From positions 1 through 50,183 of the forward strand of contig JABRVX010000014.1 of the NCBI GenBank assembly GCA_039961735.1: 50,183 bases of DNA, in the 5' to 3' direction. The notes under the pieces were generated by a model that was given only the letters and a program-made list of their open reading frames with translations, made no database searches and had not been told where the DNA came from. Positions 34,063 through 43,913 of this stretch are shown piece after piece (position 1 is the first letter of the stretch; each line of letters opens with the position of its first letter). The position numbers were made by a program, and so were the translations under genes. The stretch comes from Fimbriimonadia bacterium. GTDB lineage: Bacteria; Armatimonadota; Fimbriimonadia; Fimbriimonadales; JABRVX01.

Positions 34063-34421
34063 TGGAGAAGAAGACGTCGGGTGCGAAAGCGCCCAAGTTG
34101 AAGATCAAGTCCGGTGACGAGGTAGAGGTTATTGCTGGCAAGGACAAGGGCCAGCGCGGCAAGGTCGTGGAGGTGTTGCGAGATCGAATGCGTGTGCGCA
34201 TCGAGGGTCTGAACCTCGCGACGAAGCACGTGAAACCGCAGCGCAGCGCAGCGGGTACTCGGCCGGGCGATCGCATCTCCCGCGCGATGCCCATCCATAT
34301 CTCGAACGTGAAGCTGGTAGACCCGCACAGCGGCAAAGCTACCCGTGTGGGGCGCAAGGAAGTGAACGGCAAGCTAGTGCGATACGCCAAGGTGTCCGGC
34401 GAGCTGATTGACGCCGACTAG
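34062..34421 (+). CDS. rplX: 50S ribosomal protein L24
   Basis: 119 aa. It has the KOW motif [20 protein letters not shown], then ATKHVKPQ and the end VSGELID. I choose the ATG at 34062 over the adjacent GTG 34059; both lie near GAGGTG at the end of rplN. The N-terminal extension ([13 protein letters not shown]) is short and basic. Confidence 0.95.
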   Translation: MEKKTSGAKAPKLKIKSGDEVEVIAGKDKGQRGKVVEVLRDRMRVRIEGLNLATKHVKPQRSAAGTRPGDRISRAMPIHISNVKLVDPHSGKATRVGRKEVNGKLVRYAKVSGELIDAD

Positions 34422-34440
34422 GCGGCGGAGTGAACACAGA

Positions 34441-35061
34441 ATGGCAAAAGCTAAAGAAGCGACAAAGGACAAGGGCAGTAAGGAGAGCGTCGAGACCGGA
34501 GTGATGGACAAGGTGCCGGTCTCGCGCAAGCGCACGCATTACCTCGAGAGCGTGGTGCCAGCGCTGCGCGAGCAATTCGGCTACACCTCCATCATGGCCG
34601 TGCCTCGCCTCGACAAGATCGTCGTGAACATGGGAGTCGGCAAGGGTGAAGAGGATTCCAAGCACCTCGAGAACTCGGTCCGAGACTTATCGCTCATCGT
34701 TGGCCAGAAGCCTATCATCACCCGAGCCAAGAAGGCGGTTTCGAACTTCAAGATCCGAGAAGGTCACAGAATCGGTTGTTGCGTCACGCTCCGAGGCGAG
34801 CGCATGTACCACTTTTTCGACAAGCTGGTGTCCATCGTACTACCCCGCTTGCGCGACTTCCGAGGCATATCCCCCAAGTCCTTCGATGGACGCGGCAACT
34901 TTGCCGTCGGTCTGAAGGAGCAGATCGTGTTCCCGGAGATCGCCTACGATACGTTCGACAGGATCCGAGGCATGGACATCATCATCTGCACCACCGCAAA
35001 GACAGACGAAGAGGCGCGCGTCTTCTTGCAAAAGATGGGCATGCCCTTCCGAGAGAACTAG
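34441..35061 (+). CDS. rplE: 50S ribosomal protein L5 with N-terminal extension
   Basis: 206 aa. L5 is part of the 5S rRNA complex. The core starts about residue 42 ([20 protein letters not shown]) and includes [52 protein letters not shown] and [20 protein letters not shown]. The preceding basic, charged stretch ([20 protein letters not shown] and onward) is longer than usual. It is the last gene before the EF-G paralogue. Confidence 0.96.
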   Translation: MAKAKEATKDKGSKESVETGVMDKVPVSRKRTHYLESVVPALREQFGYTSIMAVPRLDKIVVNMGVGKGEEDSKHLENSVRDLSLIVGQKPIITRAKKAVSNFKIREGHRIGCCVTLRGERMYHFFDKLVSIVLPRLRDFRGISPKSFDGRGNFAVGLKEQIVFPEIAYDTFDRIRGMDIIICTTAKTDEEARVFLQKMGMPFREN

Positions 35062-35076
35062 GAGAGAACTGGATTC

Positions 35077-37143
35077 TTGAAACGGTTTAGCGCAGACAGG
35101 ATACGGAACGTCGCAATTGTCGGCCATGGCGGCGCGGGCAAGACCACGCTTGCGGAGCACATGCTGTATGTGGCAGGAGTTGTGGACCGAATCGGTACGG
35201 TGGAGACCGAGAATACTGTCTCCGATTTCGACGCGCTGGAGCACAAGCGCAAGATCAGTCTGAACGCGAGTGTGCTACCGCTCGAGTGGCACGACCACAA
35301 GATCAACCTGATTGACGTTCCGGGGTACCCGGACTTTATCGGCGACCTTTTTGGCGTCGCCCGAGTCGTAGACGCCATGCTGATGGTCACGGAAGCCAAG
35401 GATCACGTGGACGTCGGCTTCGAGAACGCTTGGGAATTGGCAGAAGAGCTGTCCGTGCCCCGTATGATCTTCGTGAACAAGATGGAGCGGGACAACGCCG
35501 ACTTTCCCGGTCTTCTGCGATACTTCGAGAACCTTTACGGCAAGCGGATCGTTCCCATCCAGATGCCCGTGGGTGCACAGCTCGAGTTCAAAGGCGTGGT
35601 GGATCTGTTTTCGATGAAGATGATCACCGGCGCGGACCGCGAAGCATCGGCCACCGACCTCAACCCCGAACTGGCCGCCGAAGCAGAGAAATGGCACGAA
35701 AAGCTGATGGACGGCGCCGCCGAAGCGGACGACGAACTGGCGATGAAGTACCTCGAGGGCGAGCCACTCACCCAAGAGGAGGTGATGAAGGGCCTGCTTC
35801 TCGGCGTAGAGGCCGGGAAGGTCGTTCCCCTCTGCATCGGTTCTGCTGCCCACGGCATCGGAGTCAGCACACTGATGGACCGGATCGTCGGCGTCTTGCC
35901 CTCGCCCGCGGATATGCCGCACAAGGCCGGTGACACGTTTCTCAAGCCGGATGACAACGCGCCGCTGGCAGCGCTCGTGTTCAAGACGACTGCCGACCCA
36001 TACGTGGGCAAGATCAACTACTTCCGGGTCTTCAGTGGCACCTTCTCCTCGGACAGTCATGTGTGGAACGCTTCGCACGAGAAGGACGAGAGGGTAGGTC
36101 AGGTCTTTTTCCCGTTGGGCAAGAACCAGGTGTCCACTCCCGCCGTCTATGCCGGTGACATCGGCGCTGTGGCGAAGCTGCAGGAGACGAAGACGGGGGA
36201 CACACTGACCGTCAAAGGTAGTGGCATCCTGTTCGAGGAGATCAAGTACCCCAACCCAATCTACACCATCGCCGTTCACGCCGCAACTAAGGCAGATGAA
36301 GACAAGTTGGGTCCGGCCCTTACTCGAATGGTGGACGAGGACCCGACCTTCCACATGACGCACGACCCAGACCTGGGACAGGTGTTGCTGTCTGGAATGG
36401 GTGACCTGCACCTGGACGTGGTCATCGAGCGTCTCAAGGCGAAGTTCGGGGTGAATGTCGAGGTCGAAGAAGCCAAGGTCCCGTACCGCGAGACGATCCG
36501 CACCAGCGCCAAGGCGCAGGGGAAGCACAAGAAGCAAACTGGTGGCCGTGGCCAGTATGGAGACTGCTGGCTGGAGCTATCGCCTCTCGATCGGGGCAGC
36601 GGCTTCGAGTTCATTGATAAGGTAGTCGGTGGCGCGATTCCGCGCAACTTCATCCCCGCGGTGGAGAAAGGCGTGCGGGAGGCCCTAGCCAAGGGCATTC
36701 AGGCTGGCTACCCGGTTGTAGATCTCAGTGCTACCGTCTACGATGGTTCGTATCACGACGTGGACTCGAGCGAGGCGGCGTTTAAGATGGCGGGGCAGCT
36801 CGCCTTCCGCAACGCGGCTGCTCAGGCGCAGCCCATCATCCTCGAGCCCATTCTTCAGGTCGACATCATCGTGCCGGAGGAGTTCGTTGGTGACATCAAC
36901 GCGGACCTCAACGGTCGGCGTGGTCGGCTACTCGGCATGGAAGCGATTGGTGGAGGAAAGCAGCGCATTCGAGCCCATGTGCCCATGGGAGAGATGATGA
37001 AATACGCACTCGACCTGCGGTCCATAACGCGGGGCCGAGGCAAGTTTAGCACCGAGCTGGACCACTACGAGGAGCTGCCGGCGAACCTGACTCAGGAGCT
37101 GGTGAAGAAGTACGAGAAGGAGCGCGCGGAGGCCGAAGGCTAA
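35077..37143 (+). CDS. EF-G-like GTPase paralogue inside the spc operon
   Basis: 688 aa. It aligns along its whole length with EF-G (G domain, domain II, then [20 protein letters not shown] and [20 protein letters not shown]). G1 is GHGGAGKT (16-23) and NKMERD is the G4 region. Switch I lacks the RGITI core ([13 protein letters not shown]), and the G3 motif is DVPGYPDF, so Tyr84 replaces the catalytic His of DTPGH. This pattern marks the EF-G-like (EF-G2) subfamily, whose role is unclear. It starts at a TTG 15 nt after rplE, with GGAG near the start, and is co-oriented with the spc genes. Confidence 0.92.
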   Translation: MKRFSADRIRNVAIVGHGGAGKTTLAEHMLYVAGVVDRIGTVETENTVSDFDALEHKRKISLNASVLPLEWHDHKINLIDVPGYPDFIGDLFGVARVVDAMLMVTEAKDHVDVGFENAWELAEELSVPRMIFVNKMERDNADFPGLLRYFENLYGKRIVPIQMPVGAQLEFKGVVDLFSMKMITGADREASATDLNPELAAEAEKWHEKLMDGAAEADDELAMKYLEGEPLTQEEVMKGLLLGVEAGKVVPLCIGSAAHGIGVSTLMDRIVGVLPSPADMPHKAGDTFLKPDDNAPLAALVFKTTADPYVGKINYFRVFSGTFSSDSHVWNASHEKDERVGQVFFPLGKNQVSTPAVYAGDIGAVAKLQETKTGDTLTVKGSGILFEEIKYPNPIYTIAVHAATKADEDKLGPALTRMVDEDPTFHMTHDPDLGQVLLSGMGDLHLDVVIERLKAKFGVNVEVEEAKVPYRETIRTSAKAQGKHKKQTGGRGQYGDCWLELSPLDRGSGFEFIDKVVGGAIPRNFIPAVEKGVREALAKGIQAGYPVVDLSATVYDGSYHDVDSSEAAFKMAGQLAFRNAAAQAQPIILEPILQVDIIVPEEFVGDINADLNGRRGRLLGMEAIGGGKQRIRAHVPMGEMMKYALDLRSITRGRGKFSTELDHYEELPANLTQELVKKYEKERAEAEG

Positions 37144-37186
37144 CCGCCCGTTTCGTGGGTGGTCCTGCCGCGCGACTGGAGGAACG

Positions 37187-37372
37187 ATGCCAAAAACCTG
37201 TCTGATTGCGAAGGCGCAACGAAAACCGAAGTTCAAGGTGCGAGCCTATAAGCGCTGCAGCGTGTGTGGGCGCGCCAAGGGGTACTTCCGGTATTTCGGG
37301 CTGTGCCGAATCTGCCTGCGGGAGATGGCGCATAAGGGCGTCCTTCCGGGCGTGACGAAGGCGAGCTGGTAG
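37187..37372 (+). CDS. rpsN: 30S ribosomal protein S14, zinc type (S14Z)
   Basis: 61 aa, the short zinc-binding form. It has [20 protein letters not shown], giving Cys pairs C-x2-C at each end of the zinc ribbon. It starts [20 protein letters not shown]; most S14Z begin with AKK or similar. GGAGGAA precedes the ATG. The 43-nt gap after the EF-G paralogue contains no gene. Confidence 0.96.
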   Translation: MPKTCLIAKAQRKPKFKVRAYKRCSVCGRAKGYFRYFGLCRICLREMAHKGVLPGVTKASW

Positions 37373-37381
37373 GAGAACAGG

Positions 37382-37777
37382 ATGCACAGCGACCCCATTA
37401 GCGACATGCTGACGCGGATACGAAACGGCGGCAACGCCAGAAAGCCCTTCGTGGACGTGCCCATCTCGAAGGTCAAGGTCGAGATCGCACGCCTGATGCA
37501 GGCCGAAGGTCTCATCAAGTCGTCTGAGGTGATCACGGAGGGTAAGTTCCCCGTGCTGCGGATACACCTCAAGTACGACTCGAAGAAGCGGCACGCGATT
37601 TCCCACATCCGACGCATCAGCAAGCCCGGCTTGCGTGTGTACGGTTCCGCTGACACCATCGTCCCCGTGCGCAGCGGACTCGGTATTCGCCTCATCTCTA
37701 CGTCGCAGGGAATCCTGACCGACCGCGACGCTCGACGGCGGCACATCGGCGGTGAAGTGCTGTGCGAAGTGTGGTAA
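37382..37777 (+). CDS. rpsH: 30S ribosomal protein S8
   Basis: 131 aa. It starts MHSDPISDMLTRIRNGGNAR and contains the C-terminal block LGIRLISTSQGILTDRDARR followed by GGEVLCEVW. In E. coli S8 represses the spc operon by binding near rplE; whether the inserted EF-G gene alters this is unknown. TAGGAGAA precedes the ATG. Confidence 0.98.
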   Translation: MHSDPISDMLTRIRNGGNARKPFVDVPISKVKVEIARLMQAEGLIKSSEVITEGKFPVLRIHLKYDSKKRHAISHIRRISKPGLRVYGSADTIVPVRSGLGIRLISTSQGILTDRDARRRHIGGEVLCEVW

Positions 37778-37790
37778 GGAGCTTGTTTCG

Positions 37791-38351
37791 ATGTCCCGTG
37801 TAGGAAAACAACCGATACCGATCCCCTCGGGAGTGACCGTTACGATTGATGGTGGTCACGTCGCCGTGAAGGGACCTAAGGGCGAGCTGTCGTGCGACAT
37901 CGAGCCGCGTCTCATCGTCCAGCAGGAGGATGGGACGCTCACGGTGGATCGCCCGAACAACGAAGCGTACATGCGGCAGCAGCACGGCCTCGCGCGCACG
38001 CTCATTGCCAACATGGTGACAGGCGTGACTGAAGGGTTCGTGAAGAAGCTGACCCTGGTGGGCGTCGGCTATCGGGCCAACTTGGAGGGAAACACTCTCA
38101 CGCTGAGCCTCGGGTTCTCCCACCCCGTAGTGATCGAGCCGAGGCCGGGTGTCAGCTTCGCGGTGGAGCAAGCGGATCGGCAGCGGCAACAGGTGATCTC
38201 GGTCTCCGGGATCAACAAGCAGCAGGTCGGACAGCAGGCGGCGGATATTCGTCGCATTCGTCCGCCCGACTCCTACAAAGGTAAGGGCGTGCGATATCTT
38301 GGAGAGGAAGTCAAGACCAAGCCCGGTAAGCGCGGCGCGACCGGCAAGTAG
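37791..38351 (+). CDS. rplF: 50S ribosomal protein L6
   Basis: 186 aa. It starts MSRVGKQPIPIPSGVTVTID and contains VKGPKGELS, EGFVKKLTLVGVGYRANLEG and RIRPPDSYKGKGVRYLGEEV, all standard L6. I use the ATG at 37791 because AAGGAG lies 9 nt before it; the frame extends upstream into rpsH without meaning. Confidence 0.97.
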   Translation: MSRVGKQPIPIPSGVTVTIDGGHVAVKGPKGELSCDIEPRLIVQQEDGTLTVDRPNNEAYMRQQHGLARTLIANMVTGVTEGFVKKLTLVGVGYRANLEGNTLTLSLGFSHPVVIEPRPGVSFAVEQADRQRQQVISVSGINKQQVGQQAADIRRIRPPDSYKGKGVRYLGEEVKTKPGKRGATGK

Positions 38352-38364
38352 TAGGTTGTAAAGC

Positions 38365-38724
38365 ATGGCAGTTCGAAACGCGTATTTGCAAAGACTGAGA
38401 CGGCACCGGAGAATCCGGAAGAAAGTGACGGGCACTCCGGAACGTCCGCGCTTGTGCGTGTATCGCAGTCTCAAGCACATTTCTGTCCAGCTCGTGGACG
38501 ACGTCGGCCGGTGCACCATCGCCAGCGCGTCAAGCATGGAGAAGGACCTCCGGCAGAAGTATGGCGGCAACGTCGAGGCGGCCAAGGCGGTCGGCGCCCT
38601 CATCGGTGCGCGGGCCAAGGAGAAGGGCCTGACTAGTGTGGTGTTCGACCGCGGAGGCTACCGCTACGCCGGTCGAGTGAAGGCTTTGGCAGACGCGGCA
38701 CGAGAAGCCGGGCTCAATTTCTAG
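38365..38724 (+). CDS. rplR: 50S ribosomal protein L18
   Basis: 119 aa. It binds 5S rRNA. It contains [35 protein letters not shown], and the end [20 protein letters not shown] followed by AREAGLNF. The ribosome site is weak (TAGGTTG). Confidence 0.98.
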   Translation: MAVRNAYLQRLRRHRRIRKKVTGTPERPRLCVYRSLKHISVQLVDDVGRCTIASASSMEKDLRQKYGGNVEAAKAVGALIGARAKEKGLTSVVFDRGGYRYAGRVKALADAAREAGLNF

Positions 38725-38733
38725 GGAGCAAGT

Positions 38734-39282
38734 ATGAGAAGAATCGAACGCAGGGATACGGCCGGAAGCGAGTTCGATGTCCGTGTGGTCCGCAACAACA
38801 AGGTCTTCAAGACTCACAAGGGAGGAAAGACCGCTAGCTGGTCGGTGCTCGTCGTGGTCGGAGACCATGCTGGCCGCGTCGGGGTCGGCTTGGGCAAGGC
38901 GCGCGGTGTGCCAGACGCCATCCGAAAGGGCGAGGAAGCAGCACGTCGAGCGATGGTCGAAGTTCCGATGATTGCCGGTACACTGCCCCACGACGTGCGC
39001 GCAAAGACCGGGGCAACTCTGGTCTGGCTGAAGCCTGCGTCACCCGGAACCGGCGTCGTTGCCGGCGGAGCGGTGCGTTCGATTTTGGAAGCCGCGGGCG
39101 TGCAGGATGTGCTCGCAAAGGTGTTCGGCTCTCGAAATGCCGTGAACTGTGCGTGGGCCACGGTCGCAGCACTTCAGCAGCTCAAGACACCGGAGGTCGT
39201 TGCGGAGTCCCGCGGGTTGCCGGTGCGAGAGCTAGTGCCTTGGATTCCGAAGCTACGTGGAGAGGCGGGAGCCGATGCTTAG
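38734..39282 (+). CDS. rpsE: 30S ribosomal protein S5
   Basis: 182 aa. It contains VVRNNKVFKTHKGGKTASWS, VVVGDHAGRVGVGLGKARGV, PDAIRKGEEAARRAM and the SNP-type loop VFGSRNAVNCAWATVAALQQ (usually GSxNxxNvv). The C-terminal tail is slightly longer than usual. The start of rpmD overlaps its end by 8 nt. Confidence 0.97.
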   Translation: MRRIERRDTAGSEFDVRVVRNNKVFKTHKGGKTASWSVLVVVGDHAGRVGVGLGKARGVPDAIRKGEEAARRAMVEVPMIAGTLPHDVRAKTGATLVWLKPASPGTGVVAGGAVRSILEAAGVQDVLAKVFGSRNAVNCAWATVAALQQLKTPEVVAESRGLPVRELVPWIPKLRGEAGADA

Positions 39283-39478
39283 GATCACTCTGAAGAAAAG
39301 CCCGATTGGGTATAGCATCAAACACAAGCGTACAGTGCGTGCGCTCGGACTGCGGGGGCTGAACGCCTCCGTGACCGTACCGGACAATGACGTGATGCGC
39401 GGGATGATCCGCAAGGTGCAGTTTCTGGTGGAAGTGTCCGTCGTGGACAACGGAGAGGAAGGCCGGAAGGATGCTTAG
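39275..39478 (+). CDS. rpmD: 50S ribosomal protein L30
   Basis: 67 aa. It starts MLRITLKKSPIGYSIKHKRT and contains LGLRGLNASVTVPDNDVMRG, the conserved bacterial L30 block. I choose the ATG at 39275, with GGGAG upstream; the frame extends further into rpsE. It overlaps rplO by 8 nt. Confidence 0.95.
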   Translation: MLRITLKKSPIGYSIKHKRTVRALGLRGLNASVTVPDNDVMRGMIRKVQFLVEVSVVDNGEEGRKDA

Positions 39479-39911
39479 ACATGACCTGCGCCCCGCCGAG
39501 GGCGCGAAGACCCCAAAGATACGCCGCGGGCGAGGTATTGCAGCAGGCAAAGGCAAGACCGCCGGTCGAGGCACCAAGGGCCAGAAGGCGCGTGAGCAGG
39601 TGTGGCAGGGCTTCGAGGGCGGTCAGACCCCCATGCACCGCCGCCTGCCGCAGAAAAAGGGTTTCCGCAACCCGAACCATAAGGAGTTCGCGGTCGTGAA
39701 CCTGGACACGCTGAGCGAGCGCTTTCAGGAGGGAGAGACCGTGGACCCCGAGAGCCTGAAGGCCAAGGGCCTCGTCAGCAAGCCGCTGGATGGCATCAAG
39801 ATCCTCGGACGAGGCGAGATTTCGAAGAAGCTGACCGTGTCGGCGCACTACTTCAGCAAGACCGCCGAGGAGAAGCTTCGCGCAGGCGGATGTGAGGTCA
39901 CCAAGCTGTGA
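39471..39911 (+). CDS. rplO: 50S ribosomal protein L15
   Basis: 146 aa. It starts MLRHDLRPAEGAKTPKIRRG and has the Gly/Arg/Lys-rich extension GRGIAAGKGKTAGRGTKGQK that threads into rRNA, then GGQTPMHRRLPQKKGFRN. The stop overlaps the secY GTG by 4 nt. Confidence 0.97.
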   Translation: MLRHDLRPAEGAKTPKIRRGRGIAAGKGKTAGRGTKGQKAREQVWQGFEGGQTPMHRRLPQKKGFRNPNHKEFAVVNLDTLSERFQEGETVDPESLKAKGLVSKPLDGIKILGRGEISKKLTVSAHYFSKTAEEKLRAGGCEVTKL

Positions 39912-41215
39912 ATTTGCGCGAGACGCTCGCGGCGGCGTGGGCCACCCCCGACCTGCGAGGCAGGATTCTCTTCCTCTTCGCGATGTTCACGGTCTACATC
40001 ATCGGCATTCACATCCCGGTGCCTGTGCCCGGCGTGGATCCCGAGAAGGTACACGATCTGATCGCCTCCAACGCTGCTCTGGGCTTTATCAATCTGTTTG
40101 GCGGAGGGGCGCTCAAGAAGCTGTCCATCTTCGCACTGGGCCTGAACCCCTACATCACCTCGTCCATCGTGATGCAGCTCATGACCGTCGGCGTTCCGTC
40201 GTTGCAGAAGATGCAGCGAGAGGAGGGCGAGTACGGTCGGCGCAAGATCAACCGCATCACTCGCTGGCTCACCATCGTACTCTGCTTCTTCCAGTCGTGG
40301 GGCTACACCAAGCTCATCACCTCGCTGGCGTCGCAGGCGGGAGCCTCTCACCTCACCTTCGTAGACCAACTCGTCATTATCGCCTTCTGGACCGCTGGCG
40401 CGATGTTCGTGTTATGGCTCGGTGAGCAGATTCAGGAGAAGGGAGTCGGCAACGGCGTATCGCTGATGATTTTCGCAGGCATCATCGTGCAGTTGCCCTA
40501 CCAGATCCATCAGCTCTACCAGAACCTAACGATTGGCCAGAACTCGAGCCTGGACGTGATGCTGCTGGCTGCGTTGTTCCTCGGTACCATCTGGATCATC
40601 GTCTTCTTCACGCAGGCGCAGCGACGAATCCCGATCCACCACATGCGGCGCATACCAGGTAGGCGGGCGATGGGCTCCCAGACCGTGTACTTGCCTCTGT
40701 CGATCAACTCGGCAGGAGTCATTCCCATCATCTTCGCGATCTCGCTTATGTACCTGCCCGGCACCTTCGCGCAGGCTTTGGGCACGGGATCACCTATTGG
40801 TGGCTTCTTTGCCACCATGCAACAGTTGTTCTCGCCCGGGAGCAGCATTCTGGGTGCCGCCATCTACACGCTGATGATCTTCGGCTTCACCTACTTCTAC
40901 ACCGCGGTCGTCTATAACGTCGAGGAGATGGCGGATAACCTGAAGCGGAGTGGCGCTTTTGTGCCGGGCGTCCGACCCGGCTCGCCGACGCGTGATTATC
41001 TAGACGGGGTGATCAGCCGCATCACCTTGGTAGGCGCTGCGTTCCTTGCCTTCGTGGCACTGCTCCAGTACTGGGTGCCGGCGTGGACGAACACTATCAA
41101 CGTCTTCACTCTCGCCGGCGGAACCTCGCTGCTCATCGTAGTCGCAGTTGCCCTGGACACGATGCGCCAGATCGAGTCGCAGGTCATCATGCGCGGCTAT
41201 GAGGAGGTCCGCTAG
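39908..41215 (+). CDS. secY: Protein translocase subunit SecY
   Basis: 435 aa. SecY is the channel of the Sec translocon, with ten transmembrane helices. The plug and first helices (LFLFAMFTVYIIGIHIPVPV), the QKMQREEGEYGRRKINRITR cytoplasmic loop, and the C-terminal QIESQVIMRGYEEVR are all recognisable. GTG start overlapping rplO. Its stop shares a base with the adk start (TAGTG). Confidence 0.98.
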   Translation: MNLRETLAAAWATPDLRGRILFLFAMFTVYIIGIHIPVPVPGVDPEKVHDLIASNAALGFINLFGGGALKKLSIFALGLNPYITSSIVMQLMTVGVPSLQKMQREEGEYGRRKINRITRWLTIVLCFFQSWGYTKLITSLASQAGASHLTFVDQLVIIAFWTAGAMFVLWLGEQIQEKGVGNGVSLMIFAGIIVQLPYQIHQLYQNLTIGQNSSLDVMLLAALFLGTIWIIVFFTQAQRRIPIHHMRRIPGRRAMGSQTVYLPLSINSAGVIPIIFAISLMYLPGTFAQALGTGSPIGGFFATMQQLFSPGSSILGAAIYTLMIFGFTYFYTAVVYNVEEMADNLKRSGAFVPGVRPGSPTRDYLDGVISRITLVGAAFLAFVALLQYWVPAWTNTINVFTLAGGTSLLIVVAVALDTMRQIESQVIMRGYEEVR

Positions 41216-41865
41216 TGCGATTGGTGCTGCTCGGCCCCCCAGGCGTCGGAAAGGGAACGCAGGCAAAGCTGCTTCAAGAGCGTCTCGGGGTGCCGCAGAT
41301 CAGCACCGGCGACCTTCTGCGGGAGGCGGTGGCGCGAGCCACCCCCATCGGCCTAAAAGCCAAGACGTATATGGACGCGGGCGAGTTGGTGCCGGATGAC
41401 GTGATCATCGGCATTGTGGAAGAGCGCCTAGCCAAGCCGGACGCACGAGAGGGTTTTCTGCTCGACGGCTTCCCGCGAACCGTGCCTCAAGCCGAAGCTC
41501 TTGCCGCACTACTCGACAAGCATTCGATCCCACTCGACGCCGTGCTCGCACTTGAGGGCAACGAGGAAACGCTCGTCCGCCGGCTGTCCGGAAGAAGGGT
41601 GTGCAGCTCCTGCGCGGCGACTTACCATGTAGACAATGCCCCTCCGAAGGTGGAGGGTGTGTGTGACCAGTGCTCGGGCAGTCTGATCGTGCGCGACGAT
41701 GACAGGCCGGAGGCCATACGCAACCGCCTGCAAGTGTACGCCCGGTCTACGGCCCCGCTCCTCGATTTCTACCGAGAGCGAGGACAACTCCTGACGGTAG
41801 ACGCATCCGGAACGGCCGCCGAAGTCTTCGAGGCAGTATGGGCGGCACTCAACCGGGCCGCATGA
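41215..41865 (+). CDS. adk: Adenylate kinase, zinc-lid form
   Basis: 216 aa. It interconverts AMP+ATP and 2 ADP. P-loop GPPGVGKGTQ, AMP-binding region STGDLLREAV, DGFPRTVPQAEAL and the LID domain with four Cys (CSSC and CDQC), the zinc-binding form. GTG start, directly coupled to secY; its end overlaps map (ATGA). The secY-adk-map order is conserved in many bacteria. Confidence 0.97.
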   Translation: MRLVLLGPPGVGKGTQAKLLQERLGVPQISTGDLLREAVARATPIGLKAKTYMDAGELVPDDVIIGIVEERLAKPDAREGFLLDGFPRTVPQAEALAALLDKHSIPLDAVLALEGNEETLVRRLSGRRVCSSCAATYHVDNAPPKVEGVCDQCSGSLIVRDDDRPEAIRNRLQVYARSTAPLLDFYRERGQLLTVDASGTAAEVFEAVWAALNRAA

Positions 41866-42617
41866 TTATCCGCAAGTCACCGGAGGACATTGACAATCTG
41901 GCATCGTTGGGCCGCCTGCTCGCAAGCATCCTGAGAAGGCTTGCAGAGAGCATACGTCCCGGGGTTACGACGACTCGGGACTTGGACACGCTGGCACTCC
42001 GTCTTCTCGAGGAGAACAACGTGTATCCTGCGTTCAAAGGGTACCGCGGGTACCCGGATGCTCTTTGTGTAGCGGTGAACGAGCAAGTGGTGCACGGCAT
42101 TCCGAACGACAAGCCGTTGCTCGAAGGCGACATCGTCGGGCTGGATATCGGTATCGTACGGGACCGCTATTACGCCGATGGCGCCTGGACCTATCCGGTC
42201 GGGCAGGTCTCGAAAGAGGCCCAACGATTGATGAACGTGACCCGAGAGGCCCTATACCAAGGGATCGCGCAGGCCAAACCCGGCAATCGCGTGGGGGATA
42301 TCTCGGCTGCCGTACAGCGGTACGTCGAGAACAATGGCTACTCGGTGGTCCGTGAGCTGGTGGGACACGGGATCGGCTTCGCCATCCACGAGGATCCCGC
42401 AGTGCCCAACTTCGGGCGGGCCGACACGGGTCCCCGGTTGGAACCGGGTATGACGATTTGCATCGAGCCCATGGTGAACATGGGCACGAAAGACGTGGAG
42501 TTCTTAGATGACAAGTGGACGGTCGTGACTCGCGACCGCAAGCTGTCGGCGCACTTCGAACATATGGTCGCAGTGACGCAAGACGGCCCGCTTATCCTCA
42601 CCGTCGAGGAAGGATGA
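41862..42617 (+). CDS. map: Methionine aminopeptidase, type I
   Basis: 251 aa. It removes the initiator Met from nascent chains. Metal ligands are visible in order: Asp in VGLDIGIV, Asp in YYADGAW, His in VGHGIG, Glu in CIEPM and Glu in HFEHMV; the substrate His is in VVHGIPND. I choose the ATG at 41862, which overlaps adk (ATGA); the frame extends 24 nt further upstream. Confidence 0.96.
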   Translation: MIIRKSPEDIDNLASLGRLLASILRRLAESIRPGVTTTRDLDTLALRLLEENNVYPAFKGYRGYPDALCVAVNEQVVHGIPNDKPLLEGDIVGLDIGIVRDRYYADGAWTYPVGQVSKEAQRLMNVTREALYQGIAQAKPGNRVGDISAAVQRYVENNGYSVVRELVGHGIGFAIHEDPAVPNFGRADTGPRLEPGMTICIEPMVNMGTKDVEFLDDKWTVVTRDRKLSAHFEHMVAVTQDGPLILTVEEG

Positions 42618-42646
42618 GCCAGAGCGCATGAACCCTATGGAGGAAT

Positions 42647-42883
42647 ATGGCCAAACCGCGAACGAGCGATAAGGAACGCGGCATACAGGTAAGCGGTGTG
42701 GTCGTCGAGGCCTTGCCGAGCGCGATGTTTCGCGTGAAGCTGGACGACGGCCCCGAGGTGCTCGCGCACGTCTCCGGCAAGATACGGATGCACTACATCC
42801 GCATCCTCGCCGGCGACCGAGTGCTCCTCGAGCTGACACCGTACGACCTGACCCGTGGCCGCATCGTGTACCGCTATAAGTAG
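42647..42883 (+). CDS. infA: Translation initiation factor IF-1
   Basis: 78 aa. It contains [20 protein letters not shown], the OB-fold core, then [20 protein letters not shown] and [22 protein letters not shown] precedes the ATG. N-terminal segment ([12 protein letters not shown]) slightly longer than the usual MAK-x-EE. Confidence 0.97.
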   Translation: MAKPRTSDKERGIQVSGVVVEALPSAMFRVKLDDGPEVLAHVSGKIRMHYIRILAGDRVLLELTPYDLTRGRIVYRYK

Positions 42884-42909
42884 GTCCGAATGGGGTTCAC
42901 CCGGTCGGG

Positions 42910-42915
42910 TATAAT
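42910..42915 (+). promoter_or_regulatory. Candidate -10 box ahead of the alpha operon
   Basis: A perfect TATAAT lies in the 106-nt gap between infA and rpmJ. No -35 box with proper spacing is seen, so it is a weak candidate for an internal promoter of rpmJ-rpsM-rpsK-rpsD-rpoA-rplQ. Confidence 0.35.
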
Positions 42916-42989
42916 CACCATTCGCGTGCCTCGGGGTGCTCCCGTGGGCGTTGTTCGGTCGCCTGGCCGGGAAGGTTGGAGGAATCGGC

Positions 42990-43103
42990 GTGAAGGTTCG
43001 CGCTTCAGTAAAACGGATTTGTGACAAGTGCATCATCATAAAGCGGAAGGGCGTTGTGCGCGTGATCTGCAAGGTCAAGAAGCACAAGCAGCGCCAAGGT
43101 TAG
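42990..43103 (+). CDS. rpmJ: 50S ribosomal protein L36, zinc form
   Basis: 37 aa. It starts at a [23 protein letters not shown], then [17 protein letters not shown]. Zinc ligands C11, C14, C27 and H32 are all present (the C+ form). GGAGGAA lies 6 nt before the start. It is between infA and rpsM as in most bacteria and is too short for usual gene-length cut-offs. Confidence 0.97.
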   Translation: MKVRASVKRICDKCIIIKRKGVVRVICKVKKHKQRQG

Positions 43104-43116
43104 GCGGAGGAGTAAG

Positions 43117-43494
43117 TTGGCCCGTATAGCCGGTGTTGACCTGCCGAGAGACAAGAAGATCGAATATGCGCTGCCTCATCTGTATGGGGTCGGCCTCACT
43201 ACGGCACGCATGCTGCTGGACACAGTGGGAGTGGACCGCAATACGAGGGTGCGCGACTTATCCGACCGAGAGATCGCTGCCATCCGCGAAGCGATTGACC
43301 GAGCGGTAAAAGTGGAAGGCGACCTGCGCCGGGAAGTTCAACAGAACATCCGACGCCTCATCGAGATCGGTAGCTACCGTGGGCTCCGTCATCGCCGCGG
43401 GCTGCCCACCCGAGGGCAGCGAACCCGGAGCAACGCCCGAACTCGCAAGGGACCGAAGCGCACGATTGCCGGAAAGAAGAAGGCGAGGAAGTAA
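43117..43494 (+). CDS. rpsM: 30S ribosomal protein S13
   Basis: 125 aa. It starts at a TTG ([20 protein letters not shown]) with GGAGGAG upstream. It contains the helix-two-turn-helix [20 protein letters not shown] and then [20 protein letters not shown], the basic C-terminal tail that touches P-site tRNA. Confidence 0.98.
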   Translation: MARIAGVDLPRDKKIEYALPHLYGVGLTTARMLLDTVGVDRNTRVRDLSDREIAAIREAIDRAVKVEGDLRREVQQNIRRLIEIGSYRGLRHRRGLPTRGQRTRSNARTRKGPKRTIAGKKKARK

Positions 43495-43500
43495 GGCACC

Positions 43501-43896
43501 ATGGCTAGGAAACGAACAACCGGAAAGACGAGGGTCAAAGAGCGCAGAAGTGTGCTGCAGGGCGTCGCCTGCATCCACTGCACGTTCAACAACTGTATCG
43601 TCTCCATCACGGATATGGACGGGAAGGTTCTCTGCTGGGCCAGCGCCGGGGCCGTGGGGTTCAAGGGTTCGCGCAAGGGAACGCCTTTCGCTGCGCAGCT
43701 CGCCGCCGACCAGTGCGCCCGAAAAGCGTTGGAGTTCGGCCTCCGCAAGATTGACATCGTGATCAAGGGTCCCGGCTCGGGCCGCGAGACCGCGATGCGC
43801 AGCCTCTGCGCCTCCGGCCTCGAGGTCGTCTCCATTCGGGACGCTACGCCCATTCCACATAACGGTTGCCGGCCGCCGAAGCGGCGAAGGGTCTAA
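43501..43896 (+). CDS. rpsK: 30S ribosomal protein S11
   Basis: 131 aa. It contains [60 protein letters not shown] and the end [18 protein letters not shown], which is highly conserved. Its start follows TAAGG; it lies 6 nt after rpsM. Confidence 0.98.
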   Translation: MARKRTTGKTRVKERRSVLQGVACIHCTFNNCIVSITDMDGKVLCWASAGAVGFKGSRKGTPFAAQLAADQCARKALEFGLRKIDIVIKGPGSGRETAMRSLCASGLEVVSIRDATPIPHNGCRPPKRRRV

Positions 43897-43913
43897 GGGG
43901 AGGACATTAGGGA

